Source: Elusimicrobia bacterium GWA2_66_18 (lineage in GTDB: Bacteria; Elusimicrobiota; Elusimicrobia; UBA1565; UBA9628). Taken from it: DNA of 64,000 bases. The position numbers and the translations under genes were made by a program. This document shows, piece by piece, positions 13,915 through 23,456 of the stretch; within the stretch, counting starts at the first letter, position 1; each line of letters begins with the position of its first letter. The stretch is taken from the NCBI GenBank assembly GCA_001799675.1, contig MGTX01000032.1, positions 1-64,000 of the forward strand, read 5' to 3'. Under the pieces are notes generated by a model. That model was not told the origin of the DNA and did no database searches. It saw nothing but the letters and a program-made list of their open reading frames with translations.

Positions 13915-16086
13915 ATGCTCGAGGTTGAAGTGCCGGTTCGTTGGGAAAGGATCGCCGCGGCGATACTCATGGCCTGCGTCGCCATCGTCCTAACGACGGC
14001 ATTGACGAGATCTCGGACGAACGTCGGCTCTTATTTTTCTTATTCCGATCTGGCGATGGCCGAAAACCTGCTGCACGGCCTGCCCTCTGCCTCCATCTCG
14101 ACGAACCTGCCCATGCAGAGCGTCGTGACTGGGCTCATCTTCAATCACGGACCGTTCTGGCTGCAGCAATGGGCTCCGGAGCTCCTTTGGGTGGGGACGC
14201 TGGCTCTGGTCTTTACTTTGGGCTGCCTTCTGCGCTCGCTGCTTTGTGGCGGGCTGGCCGCGCTACTGATGGCTTTGGCCGTGCCCTTCTCGGGTTTTTA
14301 TTTCATGTCGGTCTATGCTTTTCTGGTGCTCCTGGCTGCAAATGTAATGGTTTGGGCGGCGGGCCAGGAGCAGGCGGAGCGATCCTCCGCCTCATGGCGC
14401 TACGCCGCGCTTGGTCTCGCCCTTGGTTTAACTCTTCTACAACGTTCTCCCTTATTTCTATTCCCATTTCTCCTCGCTGGATACCTATGGGCGTTGCGTT
14501 GCCGCCAGGGTACGCCCGCACCCATCAAGGAAATATTTCTGTTATGCGCGCTGCCGTTCGTTCTGCTTCTGCCCTGGATGCGGCTGAACTGGCTGAGCTC
14601 TGGAGAGTGGGTGCTCTTCGAGCACGGACGTGCGCGCTTCAACATCATCACTGGCGCTATGGGGCACGTCTCGACCTTGGAAGGTCGCCTTGTGGACATC
14701 GGCCCATCCGCGCGCGACAACGTGCTCTTCTGGGCCGTGACGCAGGTACTCCTCCATCCACTCGTCTACCTCTGCGCCTTCGCCCTGAGGTTGTGGACCG
14801 TCTTGTCCCTCCATCCTTGGCTCATGGCGCTGGCGGTTTTTTCCGGATGGCTCTTCCGCAGAAGTCCGCGCCATCAGCAGGTTGTGCTTCTGGCCGCTTA
14901 CTATGTGTCGATACACTGCCTGATGCCCGTGAAGCCATCCTATTTTGACGCGCTTTGGCCCATCGTGGCCGCCCTTGCCGCCAGTTCGTTGACCGCTCTG
15001 TTACGCCCCGCAAGCGATCTGGGAAAGCGGACATGCGCGGTCGTGGTGGGCGTGGCGCTGGCCTCGGCTTCGGTCTTGGGGGCCTATACCCTGTATATCG
15101 TGTTCGTCTATCCCGGCCATGCGGCGGAGCCAGCACGCTTGGCCGCCGAAGTGGATCGGCATCCCGAGCTTTCGTGCCTGAGGGCGGAATACGGCAGGCT
15201 GCTGCTGCGGCAGGGGCAGGTCGAGGCGGCCGTCTTCCATTTACGCAGAGCCCAGCTTGGAAGTCCCCGCAAGGATCGTGAGATCGACCTGGCTTGGGGA
15301 CTCTTGGCGCAAGGCGGGTCACAGTCCAGCTTCATCGACGGCGTGGACCTGACGGCGGGCACCTGGGACGACAGGGTGAAAGGCCATATCGTGCGCATGC
15401 TCGGCGCGCTGCAGCGGGATCGGCGTCAAGCGGCCATGGCCGACTTTGTTGAAGCCGATCGCCTCCATGCCCAGCCCTATAACTTGGCTTTGGGATCCAC
15501 TTCGAAGGACCAGGACGCGCAGCGAAATCTTGCTCTGTCCGACACCGGCATCGGAGGGCTCATCTTAGATCTTCTCCAGGCCTGGCCCGTGAAGCGGCAA
15601 GTCCTGCTGCTGGAGCGATTCCGGGTATCGATCCTCCCGTCTTTCCCTACCATGCGTTTTCCGGGCCAATCCGGTCATCAGTTCGAGGGGGAAAATATAT
15701 TGGCGCAGGCTTGGCTGGACAGGGCCGAAAGGGCGGAACAATCAAACCAGCGGCGGGCGGCTTTGGAGAGCTTGGCTTTTGCCGAGAGCCTGAGGCTGGA
15801 TCCGGAGAGAACCCGCGAATTGGCCCTTGCTTACCGGGACCTCGGCAGTTATTCCCGTTCGCTGTCCGTCCTGAAGCGGGCGGACATGAAGGGGCCTAAA
15901 GACGTCGATCTGCTCCTGGATCTTGCCGTCAGGGCCGCGCGAGACAACCAGCGGTCGGCGGCTCTGGAGATATCAGCTTTCGTCGAGAGCTTGAAGCTTG
16001 ATCCGGAGAGCATCCGTCAATTGGCCCTACAACAAGGTAGGAGAAATGAGCCCGCCTCCCGCCGCAGCGGCCTTCACAAACGATGA
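13915..16086 (+). CDS. GT39-like polytopic membrane protein with C-terminal TPR region
   Basis: A 723-aa protein. The N-terminal ~400 residues have about 10 membrane helices, with an early loop containing YSDLAMAENLL, as in GT-C/GT39 lipid-linked sugar transferases. The C-terminal ~300 residues contain TPR-like helical repeats (SLAFAESLRLDPERTRELALAYRDLG and a second copy ISAFVESLKLDPESIRQLAL). The last 18 residues (from GRRNEPASRR) lie within a dispersed repeat also found at 19475, so the original C-terminus may have been lost by recombination there. A decayed paralogue follows at 16217. Confidence 0.7.
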   Translation: MLEVEVPVRWERIAAAILMACVAIVLTTALTRSRTNVGSYFSYSDLAMAENLLHGLPSASISTNLPMQSVVTGLIFNHGPFWLQQWAPELLWVGTLALVFTLGCLLRSLLCGGLAALLMALAVPFSGFYFMSVYAFLVLLAANVMVWAAGQEQAERSSASWRYAALGLALGLTLLQRSPLFLFPFLLAGYLWALRCRQGTPAPIKEIFLLCALPFVLLLPWMRLNWLSSGEWVLFEHGRARFNIITGAMGHVSTLEGRLVDIGPSARDNVLFWAVTQVLLHPLVYLCAFALRLWTVLSLHPWLMALAVFSGWLFRRSPRHQQVVLLAAYYVSIHCLMPVKPSYFDALWPIVAALAASSLTALLRPASDLGKRTCAVVVGVALASASVLGAYTLYIVFVYPGHAAEPARLAAEVDRHPELSCLRAEYGRLLLRQGQVEAAVFHLRRAQLGSPRKDREIDLAWGLLAQGGSQSSFIDGVDLTAGTWDDRVKGHIVRMLGALQRDRRQAAMADFVEADRLHAQPYNLALGSTSKDQDAQRNLALSDTGIGGLILDLLQAWPVKRQVLLLERFRVSILPSFPTMRFPGQSGHQFEGENILAQAWLDRAERAEQSNQRRAALESLAFAESLRLDPERTRELALAYRDLGSYSRSLSVLKRADMKGPKDVDLLLDLAVRAARDNQRSAALEISAFVESLKLDPESIRQLALQQGRRNEPASRRSGLHKR
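16033..16076. repeat. Dispersed 44-bp repeat, copy 1
   Basis: Begins CAAGGTAGGAG and ends GCCGCAGCGGCCTTCA. It matches 19475-19519 at roughly 85-90% of positions, with one single-base indel. Here it forms the 3' end of the GT39-like gene. Confidence 0.7.
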
Positions 16087-16216
16087 CTACACAGGCGCCA
16101 AGTTTCCGTCGCACAGGCTCGCCAAGCGAGCCGCAGATCGGATCGCGAAGCTCGGCGGTCAATAGCCGTTTGAAAATAGACGCGGCGGCGCATTCTTTGC
16201 GGTCTCGTTTTGACCA

Positions 16217-17000
16217 TTGAGCTTCTTCCTTCCCACCACGACGGCACGGTCTATCCCCTGGCGGACGGCCCTGGCAGGCGTACTCCTCGCGATTTCCGCG
16301 CTGCGCCTCGCCGCGGTCGTCGAGGAAATGCGCGGGAAATACGTCCGAGACGATTACTGCATGGCCGAAGTGGACTTCAACCCCGAGGGCGGTGAAGCTC
16401 TCTTTCACGGCATCAAAGGACGCGTTTCCTGGAGCATGCCGGCCTACAGTGTGGCCAACGCTCTCATCTGTCAAGGGAAATCCCCGGAAGAGGTTTTATC
16501 TCTCCCGGCGGCGGCGATATTCCTCTGCGCTTTGCTTGTTTTTGGCATCGGCGCCCTTCTCGCCGATGCCTTGACCGGCGCGGTCGGCCTCGCGGCCTAC
16601 GCCTTCCTCTCAGCGGGCCCGGACTCATTTCGTGAGCGCTGGCTCTTCACCCTGAGCGTTGCCCTGACGGCGTTTCTGCTGGTCTGGCGGGCTCGCTCGC
16701 CCTCTCCGGCCAAGACCGTGCTGCTGGCGGCAAGCATCGGCCTGGCAGACCCAGCAGGCAAGGCTACTCCTGCGGTCAATTCTGGAAGTCTCCGAGTCGC
16801 GTCAATCTGAAACTTCTTATGTCGAGATGATGCGCAGCTTGACTGGAATCGCGCTCAAAGCCGGTGACCGGGCCACGGCTTTAGAGGCTCTGCGCCGGCT
16901 GATCCGATGCAAGCCGGGGGACGCCCAAGCTTTGATGGAACTTGCTCGATTAGGAAGCCCTCGCGAAGCCCTAAAACAAATCGACGGCCGGGCTCATTGA
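16217..17000 (+). pseudogene. Decayed GT39/TPR protein with internal deletion
   Basis: The first part (16217 to about 16745, from TTG) encodes an N-terminal membrane region like that of the gene at 13915. The frame then breaks. From about 16757 another frame encodes a TPR tail (RLLLRSILEVSES...TALEALRRLIRCKPGDAQALMELARLG) ending in TGA at 16998-17000. Because the first part stops at membrane helix 4-5 and the second is the far C-terminus, a large internal deletion joined them. The 3' part overlaps the opposite-strand protease gene. Confidence 0.75.
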
Positions 17001-18228
17001 CGAGTTTGACGGCGTCGGGAAGACCGGCGCCCTGCCCGATGTCTGGTACGTTCGGCAATTTGTGCGAAGCCTCCGCCAGGGCGGCTCGCGCCTGAGCGGG
17101 AGTGGCTCCCTTGTGCTTGGCGACGTAGAGCGCCATGAGACCGGACACGTGCGGCGCGGCCATGGAGGTTCCCGACCGGATTTTATAGCCGTCTTGTATC
17201 GAGGTCGACCTTACCTCCATGCCCGGGGCGATGAACGCGATCTCGGGACCGCGGTTGGATAACAAAGAGATATTGTCATTGATGTCGGAGGCGGTGATGG
17301 CGATCGCCCCCGGGTAGGCCGCCGGATAACCCACCGGTCCTTGGGAGTTGCCGGCCGCCGCGACGAAGATCACGCCCGCCTGCACCATGGCGGAGACCAT
17401 GTCGGCGATGTCCGGGTAGAACTCATTGGAACCCAGGCTCATGTTGACGATCTCCATCTTATGGTCGACGGCCCACTGCATGCCGGCGAGTATGTCATCG
17501 ACGTTGCCCAAGCCGTTCTTATCTAGGACTTTGACGCTGTAGAGGCTGACTTTCGGCGCCACTCCGACTACGCCCTGGTCGTTGTCGACGGCCGCGATCG
17601 TGCCGGAAATGTGCGAACCGTGCCCGTGGTCGTCGTTGAAATCGTCTTCAGTGGTGATGGCGTTCCAACCTCCCTTGATGTTGGGCGCCAAGTCCGGGTG
17701 AGTTAGGTCGATTCCCGTGTCGATGACGGCGAGTTTGACGCCCTCGCCTTGCGTGACATTCCATGCCGCCGGAGCCTGAACCTTCGTGATGCCCCAGGGC
17801 GTTTCCTGGCCGACGGGAGGTTTCGGCGTTTGCGGCGGGTAGAAAGCGTTGCGCCGAGCGAGATCGCGGGAGGGCGCGGTGAGAATCTCCAGGCTCGGCG
17901 CATCGAAGTCCGGGCTAGAGGCGTTCTCCATCAGCAGCCAGTTGATCTTAGGGTCCTTGTCGATGCGGGCGACCTCGGCGGACATCCTTAGCGTGATTTC
18001 CACCGTGTTGGCTTGCGTGTCGGGCATCTCAATGACGATTGCATTGATGAGCGGCAATTCACGCACGATCCTGGAGCCGAACGATTGTGCGAGAAGCAAG
18101 CGCTGGGGCTGCGGCACGTCGGATTTAAAGACCACGATGCGGCGCTGGGATTGCGTCTGAGCTGGCGCAGGTTCCGGCGACAATAATCCGATAGCCAGGA
18201 TCCCTAGGATTTGAATGGATCTGGCCAT
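16855..18228 (-). CDS. Secreted subtilisin-like serine protease (S8)
   Basis: A 457-aa protein: signal peptide (MARSIQILGILAIGLLSPEPAPAQ), an I9-type propeptide (about residues 32-100) and an S8 domain. The catalytic triad is visible: Asp in AVIDTGIDLTHPDL, His in DDHGHGSHISG, Ser in RSGTSMAAPHVSG. GGAGGT before the ATG at 18228 decides the start. The last ~50 residues (from about VNEPGRRF) are encoded antisense to the TPR remnant ending at 17000, so the natural C-terminus was probably lost and replaced by read-through. The catalytic domain is complete, so it may still be active. Confidence 0.9.
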   Translation of the reverse strand: MARSIQILGILAIGLLSPEPAPAQTQSQRRIVVFKSDVPQPQRLLLAQSFGSRIVRELPLINAIVIEMPDTQANTVEITLRMSAEVARIDKDPKINWLLMENASSPDFDAPSLEILTAPSRDLARRNAFYPPQTPKPPVGQETPWGITKVQAPAAWNVTQGEGVKLAVIDTGIDLTHPDLAPNIKGGWNAITTEDDFNDDHGHGSHISGTIAAVDNDQGVVGVAPKVSLYSVKVLDKNGLGNVDDILAGMQWAVDHKMEIVNMSLGSNEFYPDIADMVSAMVQAGVIFVAAAGNSQGPVGYPAAYPGAIAITASDINDNISLLSNRGPEIAFIAPGMEVRSTSIQDGYKIRSGTSMAAPHVSGLMALYVAKHKGATPAQARAALAEASHKLPNVPDIGQGAGLPDAVKLVNEPGRRFVLGLREGFLIEQVPSKLGRPPACIGSAGAEPLKPWPGHRL

Positions 18229-18431
18229 AACCCACCTCCGGTGCATCGTCACTTCGACCCCTCACGGCGTGCGGTCAAGAGACATATATCAAATTTCCTG
18301 GCGCACCTCGACGGTTGAGCGATCGTATTTTCCTGTCTCCAGGGGCTTTAAAATATCGGGTCGCATGATCCATTTTCCTGTTGAGTCGTCGAAATGATTT
18401 TGCCAAGCTTAAATCACATAGGGGGTGTGAG

Positions 18432-19406
18432 ATGAACAAAGTTGCCGCTGCCGCCGTTGTGGGCGCCTTGGTCCTGCTTGTCGGAACTGCCGCGCAAGCC
18501 TCGCAAGGCGTTTATCGGGAGTCGTTTCTTCCCGAAAACGACATGAACATTCCCGTTGGGTCCGCTGAGGACCAGGGTATCTCACTGGCGGAATTCAACG
18601 CAGTCATGGACGAGCTTGAAGCGATATACACGCCGATCATCGCCGCACGCGGAGGCAGGTTCATTATCAACCGGCTCTGGGGCAACCCGAATGTCAACGC
18701 AACAGCCACACGCATTGGCGACGATTACATCATCAACATGTTCGGCGGCCTGGCTCGCCATCCCGCGACCACGCAAGACAGCATGTCCCTAGTCGCCTGC
18801 CACGAAATCGGACATCACCTGGGCGGCGCGCCGAAGTACGACCGATACGGCCCTGATACATGGGTGTCGGCCGAGGGCGAGGCCGACTACTTCGCGACCA
18901 CGAAATGCCTGCACCGGGTCTTCTCTCGATCGACGTCGGCCAACTTCACTCGAATGGAAGACGACAATCAGATCGCGCGCAAGTCCTGCGCCAACTCTTA
19001 CCAGGACAAGACCGCACAGGACATCTGCTACCGCTCGGCGCAGGCGTCCCTGTCGGCCACGGCGTTCCGCGGCCCGGTCAACCACTTCGACACGCCCGAC
19101 CCGTTGCGGGTCACTTGGACCAGAGACGGTCACTCGAACTTCCAATGCCGCCTGGATACCCTCTTCCAGGGATCTCTGTGCACGAAACCGTGGACGACAG
19201 ACCTAGACGACGTCGACCCCGGAGTCGGCGCCTGCGTCGCGTCACAGGGCTATAAAGTCGGATTGCGCCCGCGCTGCTGGTACATGCCGCCGCCGACCGA
19301 GCCCGACGCCCAGGACGCCGTCACGATCCGCACCACGAACTCCCGCGCCTCTCAGTCCGCCGCCCTGGCGATTCTGGGCAACGGGAACGTCTTCTCAGGG
19401 TTCTAA
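18432..19406 (+). CDS. Secreted HExxH putative metalloprotease
   Basis: A 324-aa protein with a signal peptide (MNKVAAAAVVGALVLLVGTAAQA). The motif CHEIGHHLGG matches a zinc-protease HExxH, and a downstream EGEADYFAT could supply the third ligand, in the order seen in gluzincin-like enzymes. It has about eight Cys in the second half, consistent with disulfides outside the cytoplasm. GGGGGTG precedes the ATG. It is divergent from the protease at 16855; both are exported proteases and may be co-regulated. I do not recognise the exact family. Confidence 0.72.
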   Translation: MNKVAAAAVVGALVLLVGTAAQASQGVYRESFLPENDMNIPVGSAEDQGISLAEFNAVMDELEAIYTPIIAARGGRFIINRLWGNPNVNATATRIGDDYIINMFGGLARHPATTQDSMSLVACHEIGHHLGGAPKYDRYGPDTWVSAEGEADYFATTKCLHRVFSRSTSANFTRMEDDNQIARKSCANSYQDKTAQDICYRSAQASLSATAFRGPVNHFDTPDPLRVTWTRDGHSNFQCRLDTLFQGSLCTKPWTTDLDDVDPGVGACVASQGYKVGLRPRCWYMPPPTEPDAQDAVTIRTTNSRASQSAALAILGNGNVFSGF

Positions 19407-19416
19407 GCCCGTACGT

Positions 19417-19453
19417 GTGAGCCTGACCGCCGCCTGGCGGCGGTCAGGCTCAC
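19417..19453. terminator. Bidirectional hairpin between convergent genes
   Basis: An 18-bp perfect inverted repeat (arm GTGAGCCTGACCGCCGCC) with an almost absent loop, 10 bases after the stop of the metalloprotease gene and ahead of the opposing polymerase gene. It has no T-run on either strand. Confidence 0.55.
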
Positions 19454-19474
19454 GTCGCGCGTCAGCCCGGATAG

Positions 19475-19519
19475 CAAGGCAGGGGAAAATGAGCCCGCTG
19501 CCTGCCGCAGCGGCCTTCA
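19475..19519. repeat. Dispersed 44-bp repeat, copy 2
   Basis: Begins CAAGGCAGGGG and ends GCCGCAGCGGCCTTCA. It is the second copy of the sequence at 16033-16076 and abuts the 3' end of the Y-family polymerase gene. Confidence 0.7.
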
Positions 19520-20746
19520 TCAGACCTCGCTCTCGTCAGGAATCCTCGTGAAGGCGATCCGAAGCGGAGCCAGTCCCGCCGACTCGTGGACCGCCCCATA
19601 ATGGACGGCATCCTTTCCGAATTTCTCATTCAGCCGATCAAGCGTCTTGATCAATTGGTTTCGGCGCTGATCCTCAAACAGCGATGGAGCATGAAACGCT
19701 TCCGGCACTAACCCGGTCAGAACCACGCCTACCGCGTAGATCGAGCCTGCGGGCAGCTCTTTCCAAAGCGTTCCGATGGCGTTAATAAATGCCGATGTGT
19801 CTTGCGTTTCCAGCAGTCCGCAGCGGGCTTTCCAGGCATCTTGCCCCATAAACCTGACGAAGATTTTAATTCCCGAGGCGAAGAATCCCTCTTGACGAAG
19901 TCTTGTAGCGGCTTTGGCGGTCAGCTTCTTGAGAACCTGCTGAGCGCCCGGCTCATGGCGCAGTTTGGGGGGCAAAACATGGGAGTGGCTGATCGATTTT
20001 TGCTCCGTCGTTTTTTCCGGCAGCTCCTCACCGCGTAAAAGAAGCCACATCTCCTCGCCACCAATGCTCCCCCATGCCTGGCTCATTTCTTTTGGGGACA
20101 TGGAGCAGAGCTTCTCGAGGCTGTCGATATGCTTTTGGTTGAGCCTTGATTCCATTTTGGCGCCAATACCGGGAAGATCTCGAAGCCGCAGTTGATGAAG
20201 GATCTGGGGGAGATCACAGGGGCGAATGGCGGTAAAGCCGTCCGGCTTTTTCATGTCGCCTGCAATCTTGGCCAGGTAACGATTGGGGGCGGCGCCAATG
20301 GAGCATCTCAGCGATGAGCCGACCCTGCTCCTGATCGTGGACTTGATTTGAACCGCCAGGGCTTCAGCGGTTTTCAGATCTTGTTGAGATCCAGTCAGGC
20401 GGCACGCCATTTCATCAATTGAGCAGACTGACTCGATAGGCAGGCAGGACTCAACGGCTTCAACGATCTGGTTGTGATATTTAATATAGTTGCCGTGGTC
20501 GCCCTCAATGAACTGCATCTGGGGGCATAGTCTCTTAGCTTCGCCGACTTTGGTGCCGGTTTTAACGCCCCAAGCCTTCCCCTCGCAACTGACGGCGATG
20601 CAGCATGTGGTATCGGCATGCAGGGGCACGACCGCCACGGGCTTGCCTCGCAGGGAGGGGTTCATCTCCTGCTCGACGGACGCAAAGAAGGAGTTCATGT
20701 CCAGATAAAGCCACCTGACAAGCTGGGATGGATCGCGAGGGTTCAT
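19520..20746 (-). CDS. Y-family DNA polymerase (UmuC/DinB-like)
   Basis: A 408-aa translesion polymerase. YLDMNSFFASVEQ is motif I with the first metal Asp and the steric residues, CSIDEM is the catalytic SxDE motif, and LPGIGAKMESRL is the thumb helix-hairpin-helix. The C-terminal region has little-finger character, with a C-terminal UmuC/DUF4113-like end (YGAVHESAGLAPLRIAFTRIP). It copies past DNA lesions with low fidelity. The start at 20746 (MNPRDPSQ) is chosen because the motif I strand begins 12 residues later. No umuD-like gene or clear LexA box is seen. Confidence 0.9.
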   Translation of the reverse strand: MNPRDPSQLVRWLYLDMNSFFASVEQEMNPSLRGKPVAVVPLHADTTCCIAVSCEGKAWGVKTGTKVGEAKRLCPQMQFIEGDHGNYIKYHNQIVEAVESCLPIESVCSIDEMACRLTGSQQDLKTAEALAVQIKSTIRSRVGSSLRCSIGAAPNRYLAKIAGDMKKPDGFTAIRPCDLPQILHQLRLRDLPGIGAKMESRLNQKHIDSLEKLCSMSPKEMSQAWGSIGGEEMWLLLRGEELPEKTTEQKSISHSHVLPPKLRHEPGAQQVLKKLTAKAATRLRQEGFFASGIKIFVRFMGQDAWKARCGLLETQDTSAFINAIGTLWKELPAGSIYAVGVVLTGLVPEAFHAPSLFEDQRRNQLIKTLDRLNEKFGKDAVHYGAVHESAGLAPLRIAFTRIPDESEV

Positions 20747-21032
20747 TGATTGTTGGATATTTTCCGGCCGCGTGCTTTGTCCGGCGTGCTCGCCGTGCGC
20801 TTGTCGTGATCCTGATGCCCGGGACATCACGAACGGCGGCCCATCATACCATGAATGGCCCGCGGAAGTTCGTGGGACGCGCGGCGGGTATTCCTGAGGC
20901 GAGACGTTTGGCGTCGGATCAGCCGTGGAGCGGCGCGTCAGTCAACTGCTTGCCGGTAAGCGCTATGCGGGGGGGTCCTTTGTCGGATGAGAACTGCCCT
21001 TTCGACCTATAGGGAAATTTCGCTTTGGCTCA

Positions 21033-21038
21033 TAGAAT
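21033..21038 (+). promoter_or_regulatory. -10 element TAGAAT, leaderless-type
   Basis: TAGAAT ends 7 bases before the ATG at 21046, so transcription would start at or within 1-2 bases of the start codon. Confidence 0.55.
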
Positions 21039-21045
21039 ACGAATC

Positions 21046-21870
21046 ATGATCGCCAACAGATTGAAGTCATGGTCAGCTCTTGCCGCACTGCTCTGCTGCT
21101 GCATCGCCGGCAGCCGAGCCGACGCCTCGCAGGAACCCGGCATCGCGCAAGCGCTCGCAATTATAAGGGAATCGGTTTCCAGCCAGTGGGATACGCAACT
21201 CATGCAGGCTAACCCGGAAGGAGAGAAAAGGCTCAAGCCGTTCTTGGATTACTTGAATTCCGGGGTTCTTCCCGAGATAAGCTTCGATTCCACGGGGAAA
21301 CTGAGCTTAAGCGAGTGGGGAATGTATTTCGCGGAGGAGGACGTTATTCTTCTGCAAAAAGCCCTTGATTCAGCCTCCGTTCCCAAGGAGGTCATGGCAG
21401 CCGTGCTGGTCCACGAGCTTAGGCATCGTTTCGACCGGCGGATTCAGAACCGATGGATCGGCTCGGCGGATGCCGGTTCGGTCGACAGCGAATTTCGCGC
21501 CATAGAAACCCAAACCCTCTTCTGGGCTTGGGTGCGCGAGACGCACACCCAATTGCCGCAGCAGACCATAGCCCAGTTGGACGATCGCTTAGCCGACATG
21601 CAAAGAGGGTTTCTTAGGAATATCGTGGAAATCATTTATGGCGAGCCCACGGCCAAGCAGCGCCTGATTACGGTGCGCTATCGCATCAAAGGGCTGGAGA
21701 AACTCCTGGCCGATTTGCCCAAGGAAGGCGATTTTGATTTACCCAAGGAAGGCGATGCTGATTTGCCCGAGGAAACCTATCTGGACGCTTTGAAGAAGCG
21801 CTTGAGCATGTTCCAAGAAGAGGAGCGACTAGTCTTGGAGGACATAAAACTTCAAAACATGGGCCTTTAA
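21046..21870 (+). CDS. Secreted protein with HELRH motif
   Basis: A 274-aa protein with a signal peptide (hydrophobic ALAALLCCCIAGSRA, cleavage near residue 23). VLVHELRHRFD is an HExxH-like zinc motif near residue 118, and EFRAIETQ about 25 residues later could give a third ligand. Near the C-terminus there is a short tandem repeat (LPKEGD repeated, then LPEE). There is no ribosome-binding site; a -10 lies immediately upstream. I do not recognise the family, and protease activity is only suggested by the motif. Confidence 0.65.
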   Translation: MIANRLKSWSALAALLCCCIAGSRADASQEPGIAQALAIIRESVSSQWDTQLMQANPEGEKRLKPFLDYLNSGVLPEISFDSTGKLSLSEWGMYFAEEDVILLQKALDSASVPKEVMAAVLVHELRHRFDRRIQNRWIGSADAGSVDSEFRAIETQTLFWAWVRETHTQLPQQTIAQLDDRLADMQRGFLRNIVEIIYGEPTAKQRLITVRYRIKGLEKLLADLPKEGDFDLPKEGDADLPEETYLDALKKRLSMFQEEERLVLEDIKLQNMGL

Positions 21871-21875
21871 CGCGA

Positions 21876-23375
21876 TCAGAGACCGTATATCTCGCCGTAT
21901 TTTTCCGCGAGATATCTCAGATACGGACCCGCCTCGATCGGACGACCCGTCGACCGCCGCACCAATTCCTGGGCGCTGTATTTCTTGCCGTGTCGGTGGA
22001 CGTTCTCCTTGAGCCAGAGCAGGAGCGGGGAGAGACGCCCTTCTTCGATGTCGCGAGGAATGCCGGGCTGTTCGGCCAGCGCCGCCTCCCAGAGTTGGAC
22101 GGAGATCGCATTGCCCAGAGCGTAGGTGGGGAAATAGCCGAACAGCCCCGCCGCCCAATGAACATCCTGGAGGACGCCGCGCGCATCGTCCGGCGGCGCG
22201 ATTCCCAAATCGTTCTTCATCCTCTCATTCCAGACTTGAGGCAGCTCGCCCACCTTAACGCGACCCGCCAGCAGGTCCCGCTCCAACTCGAAGCGCAGGA
22301 GGATGTGCAGGCTGTAGGTCAACTCGTCGGCTTCGACCCGGATGAAGGTCGCCTCGGATTTATTGATTGCGAGGTAGAAGTTTTCCGGACTTACGCCCGC
22401 GGCTTGGGGAAATAATTCCTGTAAAGGCGGCAGCCACTGCTTCCAGAATCCCCGGCTACGCCCCACGATGTTCTCCCAGAGCCGCGACTGCGACTCGTGC
22501 ATCGCCATCGTCGCCCCTGCGCAGAGCGGCGTTCCCTTGAGTGCGTCGTCGACTCCCTGCTCGTAGAGACCGTGTCCCGTCTCGTGCATCGTCCCGAACA
22601 AGCCGCCTAGAATATGGTCTTCGTGGTAGCGCGTCGTCAGCCGAACGTCGCCCGGCGAACAGCTCATCGTGAAAGGATGCGAGGAAAGGTCCAGGCGCCC
22701 GCGCTCGAAGTCGAAACCCATCGCCCGGGCGATCTTCTCGGAGAGCGTGCGCTGGAGGGCCAGGTCGAAGCGCCCGCGCACGGGCGCATCGCAGACCCTT
22801 CCCCTCTTGGCCGCGACGGCCTTCACGAGAGGAACGAGACCTCCCTTTAGGTCGGCTAGTATCCGCGAGGTCTCGGCCGTGGACAAGCCCGGCTCGAACT
22901 CCTCCAGCCACGCGTCGTAGAGGTCGTCGCGCGGTCCTAGGGCCTCTGCCTGGCGGCGCTTCAGCGCCACCACCTTCTCCAGGGCGGGGTGAAAGGAAGG
23001 AAAGTCGTTCTTGGCGCGCGCCTCGGCCCACACGTCCTGGGCGAGCGAGGTCTGCCGGGCCAGTTGGGTCACCATCTCGGAGGGGAGTTTGCGCTTGCGT
23101 CCCCATTCGCGGCGGGCCCAGCGCAGCATGGAGGCCTCGTCGCAGTCGCCGTCTTGCGTTATGCTCTTGGCGGCCGCGTCGATAAGCCTGCCGACCTCAT
23201 CGCAGGCGAAGCGCTCGTGGGCCGCGCCCTTGATCGCGCCGTACTGCTCCATGCGCGCCTCGCCGCCGCCGCGCGGCATGACGACCTGCTGGTCCCATTC
23301 GAGGAGCTCGGCGGCCTTCTCGAGGGCATGGATCTCGCGCAGGCGTTCCAGCAGACGGCGGTAGGAGGAGGTCAT
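21876..23375 (-). CDS. Carboxypeptidase Taq (M32)
   Basis: A 499-aa cytosolic metallocarboxypeptidase. [11 protein letters not shown] is the HExxH zinc site, and the following [16 protein letters not shown] carries the third ligand Glu, as in all M32 enzymes. The length matches the family (about 500 aa). It removes C-terminal residues from peptides except Pro. A TATACT hexamer lies 7 bases before the ATG at 23375, so the mRNA is probably leaderless. It is divergent from the acyl-CoA carboxylase at 23457, with the two promoters in an 81-base gap. Confidence 0.93.
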   Translation of the reverse strand: MTSSYRRLLERLREIHALEKAAELLEWDQQVVMPRGGGEARMEQYGAIKGAAHERFACDEVGRLIDAAAKSITQDGDCDEASMLRWARREWGRKRKLPSEMVTQLARQTSLAQDVWAEARAKNDFPSFHPALEKVVALKRRQAEALGPRDDLYDAWLEEFEPGLSTAETSRILADLKGGLVPLVKAVAAKRGRVCDAPVRGRFDLALQRTLSEKIARAMGFDFERGRLDLSSHPFTMSCSPGDVRLTTRYHEDHILGGLFGTMHETGHGLYEQGVDDALKGTPLCAGATMAMHESQSRLWENIVGRSRGFWKQWLPPLQELFPQAAGVSPENFYLAINKSEATFIRVEADELTYSLHILLRFELERDLLAGRVKVGELPQVWNERMKNDLGIAPPDDARGVLQDVHWAAGLFGYFPTYALGNAISVQLWEAALAEQPGIPRDIEEGRLSPLLLWLKENVHRHGKKYSAQELVRRSTGRPIEAGPYLRYLAEKYGEIYGL

Positions 23376-23382
23376 GACGGAC

Positions 23383-23388
23383 AGTATA
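23383..23388 (-). promoter_or_regulatory. -10 element TATACT, leaderless-type
   Basis: TATACT on the minus strand ends 7 bases before the ATG of the M32 carboxypeptidase. Confidence 0.6.
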
Positions 23389-23444
23389 GGAACTTGCGGG
23401 ATCAGTCGCGTCGGTCGATGAGGCTCGCACGGGGGGGATTTTTG

Positions 23445-23450
23445 TATCAT
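23445..23450 (+). promoter_or_regulatory. -10 element TATCAT, leaderless-type
   Basis: TTGTATCAT, with an extended -10 TG one base upstream, ends 6 bases before the ATG at 23457; there is no Shine-Dalgarno. Confidence 0.6.
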
Positions 23451-23456
23451 CCCGGC

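Noticed and set aside
19417..19453. CRISPR or attachment site
   Set aside because: A single perfect hairpin between convergent stops is best read as a transcription terminator-like structure.
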